NCBI GenBank assembly: GCA_964523405.1
Contig: CAZGAQ010000047.1
Location: 1-35,878, forward strand
Source of the DNA: CAZGAQ01 sp964523405
GTDB taxonomy: Bacteria; Planctomycetota; Phycisphaerae; UBA1845; Fen-1342
Direction of reading: 5' to 3'
DNA length: 35,878 bases
The notes beneath the pieces were generated by a model, which was not told where the DNA came from, did no database searches, and saw only the letters and a program-made list of their open reading frames with translations. Made by a program: the position numbers and the translations under genes. Shown piece after piece: positions 22,077 to 28,721 of the stretch (positions within the stretch are counted from its first letter, which is position 1; every line of letters starts with the position of its first letter).

Positions 22077-22105
22077 AGTGTAGTATGCCCGCCAGCGCGT
22101 GACAA
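22077..22105 (-). promoter_or_regulatory. Putative promoter of the response-regulator operon
   Basis: On the minus strand TTGTCA (complement of 22100-22105) and TACACT (complement of 22077-22082) are 17 bases apart. The start of transcription would be near 22070, leaving a leader of about 17 bases that contains AGGAG. Confidence 0.5.
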
Positions 22106-22180
22106 CGCGGCGGCGCACAATGGGTAGTACCGCCCGGCGGCCCGACGGTTCACGCCAACCGGCTAGACGGAGTCGAAATC

Positions 22181-23224
22181 ATGGAGGAAACACGTCGCAA
22201 CGTATGGGTAGGGATCTTCGTGCTGTGCGGCCTGTCGGCCTTGGCGGCGCTGGTCGTGCTTTTCGGACGCGGTCCCACAGCGTTGATGTCCGGCGGTACG
22301 TACCGCCTGCACATCCTGTTCGACCAGGTATCGGACGTTCGGCCCGGCAACCTCGTGATCACGAAGGGGATCAAGATCGGCAGCGTGACCGACGTGCGCC
22401 TCGTGAATCCGCGGCAGTTTGACGCCGGCGTGGACGTCACGATCGCCGTCGAGAACCAATACGCGATTCCCGAGGGCAGCCTGGCCCAGACGACGGAGGC
22501 GATGCTGGGGCAGGGGCGTCCGCCGATCGAGATCATCCCCGGTCCGCCCAGCGCCCCGGCCTTGGCGGCCGAGGCCAGCATCCGCGGCAACGTTCGGAAG
22601 GCGATCGACTCGCTCTTTCCGCCGGGCGTGGTGAACTCGCTGGAATCGGCGGTCCGGCAGATCGGACAGGCGGCGGAGGATTTGTCGCCCGTGCTGCGGG
22701 AATTCGAGCAGATCATTCAGGCGCGCACTCCTGAGGCGGTGGACCGCGGCGAAGTGCAGGGCAATATTGCGACGGCAGCAGCCCGGCTCGATTCGGCCCT
22801 GAAACATTTCAACGACGTGCTGGGTGATCCGAACGTCAAGAGCCAGGTGCGTGACATCGTCGCCAACGCGCACGTGATGTCCGAGCAGGGTAAGCAGTTG
22901 ATCTCGGATCTCGACCAGGCCACGAACGACGCCCGCGGCATGATCGCGCGCACCGATCAGGCGGTGACCAATCTCGAGCAGCGCGTCGGCGAAATCTCGC
23001 GCACGACCATGGAGGGCCTCGACAAAGCATCGCGCTTCATGGATCATCTCAATGCGCTAGGCGAGCAGATCCGCAGAGGCGAGGGTAACCTCGGTCTGCT
23101 GTTCATGGACAGTAAGCTTTACGAGAGTATGACCATTACGGCCGAGCGGCTGGCCCATGCCGTCGAGGAGTTTCGCGCGCTCATTGCCGAATGGCGGGAA
23201 GGGAAAGTGCGAATCGCACTATGA
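22181..23224 (+). CDS. MlaD/MCE-family protein
   Basis: A 347-residue protein with an N-terminal membrane anchor (about 9-28, WVGIFVLCGLSALAALVVLF). One MCE domain follows at about 38-120 (YRLHILFDQVSDVRPGNLVITKGIKIGSVTDVRLV), then a long helical, coiled-coil-prone region (about 130-330, rich in QIGQAAEDL, ANAHVMSEQGKQLISDLDQ and TNLEQRVGEI). This matches the substrate-binding subunit of Mla/Mce phospholipid transporters, which form hexameric rings in the periplasm. The usual partners (MlaE permease, MlaF ATPase) are not next to it. That is unlike most bacteria, but MCE genes do occur alone. GGAG lies ten bases before the ATG. It stands alone between divergent neighbours and a hairpin at 23326. 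Confidence 0.85.
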   Translation: MEETRRNVWVGIFVLCGLSALAALVVLFGRGPTALMSGGTYRLHILFDQVSDVRPGNLVITKGIKIGSVTDVRLVNPRQFDAGVDVTIAVENQYAIPEGSLAQTTEAMLGQGRPPIEIIPGPPSAPALAAEASIRGNVRKAIDSLFPPGVVNSLESAVRQIGQAAEDLSPVLREFEQIIQARTPEAVDRGEVQGNIATAAARLDSALKHFNDVLGDPNVKSQVRDIVANAHVMSEQGKQLISDLDQATNDARGMIARTDQAVTNLEQRVGEISRTTMEGLDKASRFMDHLNALGEQIRRGEGNLGLLFMDSKLYESMTITAERLAHAVEEFRALIAEWREGKVRIAL

Positions 23225-23325
23225 TGCCGGTAGTGGCGGTGTTCCAGACGTTCCGGCCGCAAGGGGCAATCCCCGTGTACCCGGAGGACTGGGAACTGCC
23301 CGTATGCGGTACCGGACGGGAACGG

Positions 23326-23339
23326 GCCCGGTTCCGGGC
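23326..23339 (+). terminator. Terminator-like hairpin after the MlaD-type gene
   Basis: GCCCGG-TT-CCGGGC is a perfect 6-bp stem about 100 bases after the MlaD stop and 116 before the oxidoreductase start. It shares its CCGG-TT-CCGG apex with the hairpins at 5837-5863 and 27963-27986. No T-run follows. Confidence 0.35.
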
Positions 23340-23455
23340 GCTCAGGGGGAGCCGGCTGGTCGGCGGCGCCGTTCATCCGTCCGCGGCCAGACCGCCGCTG
23401 TGGGTCCGGGCCGGCGGGACATTTCTCCGCGCGGGTGGTCGCAATCAGGTGCAGC

Positions 23456-25675
23456 ATGACTGAGATCACGATTCACGGACGGGGCGGTCAAGGTGGCGTA
23501 ACGCTGGCCAAGCTCGTGGCTTCGGCCTACTTTCTGCGGGGCAAGTACGTCCAGGCCTTTGGCGTGTACGCCGCCGAGCGCTCGGGCGCTCCCATCCAGG
23601 CGTTCATCCGCATCGATGACGACGAGATCGTCAATCACAACCAGGTGCGCACGCCGGACCACGTGATCGTTCTGGACCGCACGCTGATCGGCCCGCGCGT
23701 TGCCACCGGCCTCAAGCCCGACGGCTGGCTGATCCTCAACACGCCCGAGCCGCCCGAATGCTTTGCCCAGCAGTTCCCGGGGCGGCGCGTCGCAACCGTG
23801 GACGCGACGGGCATTGCCGTCGCCAACGGCCTGGGCACGCGGGCCGTGCCGATCGTTAATACGACCATGCTGGGAGCCGTCGCCAAGGTGCTGGGGCTGG
23901 AGTTGCAGGATGTCGAGGGCGCACTGGAAGAGGTGGGCTTCGGCGGACCCAATCTGCGGTCGGGCCAACAGGCATTCGAGCGGGTCGTCAGCCAGCAGCT
24001 CCCCGGCCAGCCGGTGGTCACAGCGCCGACGCCCCTGTCCGGCCGGGCGGCGAGCATCCTGGACAGCGATCTGGGCGGCATGCCGCGCATTCACACCGGC
24101 GACTGGGCCTCGCGCCGGCCGGATCGCCACCAGCTCACGCCGCCCTGTAATGATGGTTGCCCGGCCAGCAACGACGTACGCGGGTTTGTGCAGGCGGTGG
24201 GCAAACAGGACTACAACGCAGCGTTGGAGATCATCTTAAAGACGTCCCCCCTGCCGGGCGTGTGCGGGCGTGTGTGTCCGGCACCGTGCATGGAGGCGTG
24301 CAACCGCCGTGAGCACGATGAGGCGATCAACGTTCGCGAGATTGAGCGCTACGTCGCCGATCACGCGAAGTGGCCGGCCGTCACCAAGCCGACGCGCCGC
24401 GAGCACGTGGCGGTCATTGGGTCCGGGCCGGCGGGCCTCAGCGCGGCCTATCACCTCGCGAAACTCGGCTATCCGGTCACGCTTTTCGAGGCGGGCAAGG
24501 AGCTGGGCGGCGTGTTGCGCACCGGCATCCCCAGTTATCGTCTGCCGCGCGACGTCCTCGACCGCGAGATCAGCTTCATCGTCCGCCACGGCGTGGAAGC
24601 GCGCACCGGGCATGCGCTCGACCGCAAGGAGCTCCTGAACCTGACACACCAGTTCGCGGCGGTGTTCGTGGCGACGGGCCTGGCGGAGTCGCGGGCGCTG
24701 AACCTGGGCCAACTTAGTTCGAAGGTCGTGATGCAGGGTATCGACTTCCTCGATCGCGTGCGCCGCGGGGAGGAGTACCTGGCCGGGCAGCGCGTCGTCG
24801 TCATCGGCGGCGGCAACACGGCCATGGACGCGGCCCGCTCGGCGCGGCGGATCGGGGCGCGCAGCGTGCAGATTCTGTACCGCCGCACGCGGACCGAGAT
24901 GCCGGCGATTGCCGAGGAAATCGAGGAGGCGCTGGAAGAAGGGATCGAGCTGAGCGAGCTGGTCGCCCCGCTGCGGCTGCACGAGGGCGCGCAGGGGCCG
25001 GTGCTGACGTGCCAGCGGATGCGCCTGGGCGAGCCGGACGCGTCCGGGCGCCGCGCCCCGGTGCCGATTGAGAGCGAGGACGCGCAGTTCGAGGTCCGTT
25101 GCGACCGCGTCATCGCCGCGCTCGGTCAGACGCCCGATTTGTCGATCTTCCCGGAGGGCAGCGAGATTCGCGATGGGGCCGCCCTGAAGGGCCTGACCGG
25201 CGCGCCGGTCTTTGCGGGCGGCGACTTTGCGACCAACGAGGGAACCGTCACCGCCGCCATTGGCAGCGGCCGCCGCGCCGCCCTGCACATTCACCGCACG
25301 CTGACGGGCGAGGACCTGTTTCCGGCGAGCCCCGCGGAGGTGGCCGGACCCGAGCGGATCGCGTTTCATGTGTTCGCCCGCGCACCGCGCGAGCGGGGCG
25401 CTGTGGCTGCCGCGGCCGCCCGCAAGACGAGCTTCGTTGAGGTGCGCCAGGGCCTGATCGACGAACCCGGCCACACCGCCGCCGCGCTCGAAGCCGGCCG
25501 CTGCATGAGCTGCGGCGTGTGCAACGAATGCGACCGCTGCCTGAGCTACTGCCCCGAGGGGATCATGCTGCACCGCGGCGACGGGAACTACGAGTTCAAC
25601 TACGACTACTGCAAGGGCTGCGGGATTTGTGCGACGCAGTGCCCACGCGGCGTCGTGTATATGGCGGAGCTGTAG
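23456..25675 (+). CDS. Pyruvate oxidoreductase gamma + FAD/NAD(P)H module + delta ferredoxin, single fused chain
   Basis: This 739-residue protein joins three normally separate parts. Residues 1-185 are the gamma (PorC-type) domain (ITIHGRGGQGGVTLAKLVAS). Residues of about 225-620 are a GltD/NfnB-type flavoprotein. It has an N-terminal Fe-S region with Cys231, Cys235, Cys270, Cys274, Cys278 and Cys282. Its FAD loop is GSGPAGLSAAYHLAK (322-336) and its NAD(P)H loop is VIGGGNTAMDAARSARRIGA (449-468). Residues of about 680-739 are a delta-type ferredoxin with two CxxCxxCxxxCP motifs (Cys689-Cys699 and Cys719-Cys729), plus extra Cys683 and Cys686. The layout implies electron flow between the pyruvate site and NAD(P) through the fused chain. 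A comparable NADP-linked 2-oxoacid oxidoreductase is known from Azoarcus evansii. The porA-like gene follows after 103 bases. AGGTG precedes the ATG at 23456. Confidence 0.9.
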   Translation: MTEITIHGRGGQGGVTLAKLVASAYFLRGKYVQAFGVYAAERSGAPIQAFIRIDDDEIVNHNQVRTPDHVIVLDRTLIGPRVATGLKPDGWLILNTPEPPECFAQQFPGRRVATVDATGIAVANGLGTRAVPIVNTTMLGAVAKVLGLELQDVEGALEEVGFGGPNLRSGQQAFERVVSQQLPGQPVVTAPTPLSGRAASILDSDLGGMPRIHTGDWASRRPDRHQLTPPCNDGCPASNDVRGFVQAVGKQDYNAALEIILKTSPLPGVCGRVCPAPCMEACNRREHDEAINVREIERYVADHAKWPAVTKPTRREHVAVIGSGPAGLSAAYHLAKLGYPVTLFEAGKELGGVLRTGIPSYRLPRDVLDREISFIVRHGVEARTGHALDRKELLNLTHQFAAVFVATGLAESRALNLGQLSSKVVMQGIDFLDRVRRGEEYLAGQRVVVIGGGNTAMDAARSARRIGARSVQILYRRTRTEMPAIAEEIEEALEEGIELSELVAPLRLHEGAQGPVLTCQRMRLGEPDASGRRAPVPIESEDAQFEVRCDRVIAALGQTPDLSIFPEGSEIRDGAALKGLTGAPVFAGGDFATNEGTVTAAIGSGRRAALHIHRTLTGEDLFPASPAEVAGPERIAFHVFARAPRERGAVAAAAARKTSFVEVRQGLIDEPGHTAAALEAGRCMSCGVCNECDRCLSYCPEGIMLHRGDGNYEFNYDYCKGCGICATQCPRGVVYMAEL

Positions 25676-25778
25676 GGAACAGGGATCAAGGACGGACCGA
25701 CGCAAGACACAGGTCGGAAACCGGCTCGGCGTAGGTCTCGTTGATCGCCGACTGCTGACCGCTGCGAAGGAGTTCACC

Positions 25779-26960
25779 GTGTCTCGCGAACTTGTGACAG
25801 GCAACAACGCGGCCGGGCACACGCTGGCGATGGCCGGTGAGGCCAATCGGTCCGCGCGCGGCGCCATCTGCGGCGCGTACCCGATCACGCCGCAGACCGA
25901 GATCATCGAATACCTGCGGTCATTCCACTTTACGAAGGGCCGCGTCGTGCCGGTGGAGTCCGAGCACAGCGCCATGGCCGTCTGCATCGGCGGGTCACTC
26001 GCAGGCGCCCGCTCGTTCACCGCCAGCTCGTCCAACGGCCTGGCGTACATGACGGAGAACATCTTCGCGGCCGGCTACTACCGGCTGCCGATCGTGCTCA
26101 TCGGCGTGAACCGCACGCTGGGCCCGCCGTGGAACATCTGGACCGACCAGGGCGACACGCTGATGATGCGCGACGCCGCCTGGCTGCAGTTCTACACCGA
26201 ATCGCACCAGGACCTCGTCGACACGATCCTGCTCGCCTTCCGCGTGGCTGAGGACCCGCGCATTCTGCTGCCCGCCATCGTGGCCGAGGACGGCTTCGTC
26301 GTCTCGCACACGACGATGGTCGTCGATCTGCCCACGCAGGAGCAGGTGGATGCGTACCTCAAACCGCTGGACCTCCCCCACCGCCTGCGCGGTAAGGGCA
26401 TCACCGTCGGCGGAATGGCTTTCCCGCACGAGACGGAGGTGCATCGGCGCGAGATTCAGGAGGCGATGGACCGCGTGCCGACCGTGCTCGCCGAGGCCAT
26501 CGACGAGTTCGAACGCGTGTTTCACCGCCGGCCGCACGGGCTGCTGTCGGCGGAGCAGACGGACGACGCCGACACGATTCTGATTGCGTGCAACACCATG
26601 GCCCGCACCCTGCGGCGCGTCATCCAGGAGCGCCGCGCGCGGGGCGAGAAGATCGGCATGATCAAGAGCAAGCTTTTCCGGCCGTTTCCGCGCGCGGCAT
26701 ACCGGCAGGCGGTCGGACGCGCGCGCCGCGTGGGGGTCCTGGACCGGAATCACTCGCCGGGGTCGGGCGGCATCTTCTGGCAGGAAATCGCGGCCAGTCT
26801 GCGCGCGGGCGGGAGCGCCGGGGCGCCGGCCGTTCTGCAGGATTACCTCGTCGGCCTGGGTGGCGGCGACGTGACGCCGGCGCTGCTCAACGAGATCATC
26901 GACGACCTCGTCCGCCGCGACCGTGAGGCCGAGCCCGTGTGGAAGGAGGTGCTGGCATGA
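25779..26960 (+). CDS. porA: Pyruvate oxidoreductase alpha subunit
   Basis: A 393-residue alpha subunit of the pyruvate:acceptor oxidoreductase type. Family blocks are CGAYPITPQTEIIEYL, VPVESEHSAMAVCIGGSLAGARSFTASSSNGLAYMTE, and RTLGPPWNIWTDQGDTLMMRDAAWLQFYTES. The W-N-I-W-T-D-x-x-D block is that of PorA rather than 2-oxoglutarate enzymes, so pyruvate is the likeliest substrate. Domain II (about 250-390) carries the KIGMIKSKLFRPFP segment that helps bind CoA. The start is GTG at 25779 with AAGGAG eight bases upstream; upstream frames add Arg-rich sequence and were rejected. Its stop overlaps the beta-subunit start by four bases (ATGA), so the two are translated together. It has no signal peptide and works in the cytoplasm with the fused subunit and beta. 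Confidence 0.92.
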   Translation: MSRELVTGNNAAGHTLAMAGEANRSARGAICGAYPITPQTEIIEYLRSFHFTKGRVVPVESEHSAMAVCIGGSLAGARSFTASSSNGLAYMTENIFAAGYYRLPIVLIGVNRTLGPPWNIWTDQGDTLMMRDAAWLQFYTESHQDLVDTILLAFRVAEDPRILLPAIVAEDGFVVSHTTMVVDLPTQEQVDAYLKPLDLPHRLRGKGITVGGMAFPHETEVHRREIQEAMDRVPTVLAEAIDEFERVFHRRPHGLLSAEQTDDADTILIACNTMARTLRRVIQERRARGEKIGMIKSKLFRPFPRAAYRQAVGRARRVGVLDRNHSPGSGGIFWQEIAASLRAGGSAGAPAVLQDYLVGLGGGDVTPALLNEIIDDLVRRDREAEPVWKEVLA

Positions 26961-27859
26961 CCGCCGCAATTCCCCATGCGACTTCGCGCTGCGACGGTAT
27001 CTTGCGGCCGGGCAACACGAACTGCGCCGGTTGCGGCATGTCGATCGGGCTGCAGTGGCTGGAGCAGGGGCTCGGCGGCGCCCGCCCGACCCTGTGCATC
27101 CCCGCCTGCTGCGGCATCGTGACGGCCGGCGCGTTCCCGACCAGCGCGTACGGCGTTCCCACCGTGGCGTGTACGTTTGCCAGTTCCGCGGCCGTGGGGA
27201 CCGGTGTCGCGGCGGTCCACGCCATGAACGGCGAGGACGAGCTGACGGTGTGCTGGGCCGGCGACGGCGGCACGTATGACATCGGCATCGCGACACTGTC
27301 GGCCGCGGCCGAGCGGAACGAGGACCTCATCTACGTCTGCTACGACAACGAGATTTACGGCAACACGGGCGGACAGCGCAGCAGCGCGACGCCGCAGGGC
27401 GTGAAGACCAGCACGACGACCGAGGGCAAGGCGGAACCGAAGAAGGACATCATGGCGATCCTGGCGGCGCATCGCATTCCGTACGCCGCCACGCTGTCGG
27501 TCGCGCATCGCGACGATTTCATGCGCAAGATCAAGATTGCGCAGCGGACGAAGGGCTTCCGCTTCCTGCTGATGCTCTCGCCGTGCCCGACGGGCTGGAA
27601 ATCTGAGCCCGGCGACAGCGTCGACCTGATCATGACCGCGGTGCGCTGCGGGCTGTTTCCGCTGTACGAGGTGTTCGACGGCCGGCGCTACCGGATCAAC
27701 GCCCGCCCGGACGGCACGCCGCTCGCGTCGTACCTGGCGCGCCAGCGGCGCTACAAGTCCGACACGCTCGACGTGGCCGGCCTGCAGCGCCAGATCGAGG
27801 AGAACTGGGCGTACCTGGGTGCGATGGAGCAGGCCTTTCCCACGCGCGCGGGGGAGTAG
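26957..27859 (+). CDS. porB: Pyruvate oxidoreductase beta subunit (thiamine-diphosphate binding)
   Basis: A 300-residue PorB-type subunit. It opens with GNTNCAGCGMSIGLQWL, giving two of the four cysteines for a [4Fe-4S] cluster; ACCGIVTAG and SPCPTGW supply the others, the last being typical of PorB. The thiamine diphosphate fold is GDGGTYDIGIATLSAAAERN, followed by YDNEIYGNTGGQRSSATPQG. The lysine-rich KAEPKKDIMAILAAHRIPYAATLSVAHRDDF block is also PorB-like. With alpha and the fused gamma-flavoprotein-delta chain it would oxidise pyruvate + CoA to acetyl-CoA + CO2, or run in reverse. Start at 26957 in ATGA overlap with alpha. A bidirectional hairpin lies downstream at 27963-27986. Confidence 0.92.
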   Translation: MTAAIPHATSRCDGILRPGNTNCAGCGMSIGLQWLEQGLGGARPTLCIPACCGIVTAGAFPTSAYGVPTVACTFASSAAVGTGVAAVHAMNGEDELTVCWAGDGGTYDIGIATLSAAAERNEDLIYVCYDNEIYGNTGGQRSSATPQGVKTSTTTEGKAEPKKDIMAILAAHRIPYAATLSVAHRDDFMRKIKIAQRTKGFRFLLMLSPCPTGWKSEPGDSVDLIMTAVRCGLFPLYEVFDGRRYRINARPDGTPLASYLARQRRYKSDTLDVAGLQRQIEENWAYLGAMEQAFPTRAGE

Positions 27860-27962
27860 CCGCGATCGTAGGGCAGGTTGCGCGGCCGCCGGAACGCCTT
27901 GGCCTCGCGGCCTCGCGCTCCGATTCGCTGCCCCGCAGCCTGCCGCCCCACCGAGTCTCGGC

Positions 27963-27986
27963 CGCGGCGCCGGTTCCGGTGCCGCG
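27963..27986. terminator. Bidirectional terminator-like hairpin between convergent genes
   Basis: CGCGGCGCCGG (27963-27973) pairs with CCGGTGCCGCG (27976-27986) through 11 pairs including one G-T, with a TT apex. It lies between the convergent porB and GlcG-like genes and could serve both. It shares the CCGG-TT-CCGG apex with hairpins at 5837 and 23326. No T-run is seen. Confidence 0.5.
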
Positions 27987-27998
27987 TCTGCCGCGCTG

Positions 27999-28592
27999 CT
28001 ACTTCACCACCGCCGCCCCCGTGGTCGCCACCGCGTGGTCGTTCTCCACCGTCGAACCCGACACGCCGATCGCGCCGATGACCGTCCCGTCCGCCGTCTT
28101 CAGCGGCACGCCGCCCGGGAACGTGATGAGCCCGCCGTTGGACACCTCGATGTTGTACAGCGGACCGCCCGGCTGACTCGCCTTGCCAAGGTCGCCCGTC
28201 GGCATGTCGAAATACCGCGCCGTCCGCGCCTTCTTGATCGCGATATCAACGCTCCCCAGCCACGCGCCGTCCATCCGCAGGAACGCCTTCAGGTTCCCGC
28301 CCGCATCGACGACCGCGATGTCCATTTTCGTCTTCGTCTCGACGGCCTTGTCGACGGCCGCCATCAGCACGCGGTGCGCCAGGTCCGCGCTGATGTCCTG
28401 CCCGGTCAATAGCTCCGCGCTGCCGCCCGGAATCGCGCCGTGCACGGCCTGCCCGGCACCGCCGTGCGCCGCGACCGCCGCCTTCGCGGGCTCTTGCGCA
28501 ACGGCGGCTGTCCGCGGCGCCGTCAGGAACGTACCGAGCATCAGGCCACCCACCACCGAGCACGCCATCGCCGCCCAAGTCGTCTTCCGCAT
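27999..28592 (-). CDS. Exported GlcG/HbpS-like (DUF336) protein
   Basis: A 197-residue protein with an N-terminal signal or anchor (about 5-31, TWAAMACSVVGGLMLGTFLTAP, then TAAVAQ). An Ala/Gly linker follows. The GlcG/HbpS-like domain covers about 62-197, with LAHRVLMAAVDKAVETKTKMDIAVVDAGGNLKAFLRMDGAWLGSVDIAIKKARTA, and then FPGGVPLKTADGTVIGAIGVSGSTVENDHAVA. These are the usual blocks of the family, whose known members include haem-binding HbpS and glycolate-operon GlcG. The true ligand here is unknown. The ATG at 28592 follows GGGAG by six bases. It is 129 bases downstream of the ABC exporter gene on the same strand and may be on its transcript. Confidence 0.82.
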   Translation of the reverse strand: MRKTTWAAMACSVVGGLMLGTFLTAPRTAAVAQEPAKAAVAAHGGAGQAVHGAIPGGSAELLTGQDISADLAHRVLMAAVDKAVETKTKMDIAVVDAGGNLKAFLRMDGAWLGSVDIAIKKARTARYFDMPTGDLGKASQPGGPLYNIEVSNGGLITFPGGVPLKTADGTVIGAIGVSGSTVENDHAVATTGAAVVK

Positions 28593-28721
28593 GATCGTCT
28601 CCCTTCGTCCGAAGCGCACTGCGCTGCCGCGCCACACCGGCGTGGCGCACCGCAGGTCTGCGTTGCGAATGATAGGCGCCCCACCCCCCGAGGCCCAGAA
28701 CACCGCCGCCCGCCCCACCGC

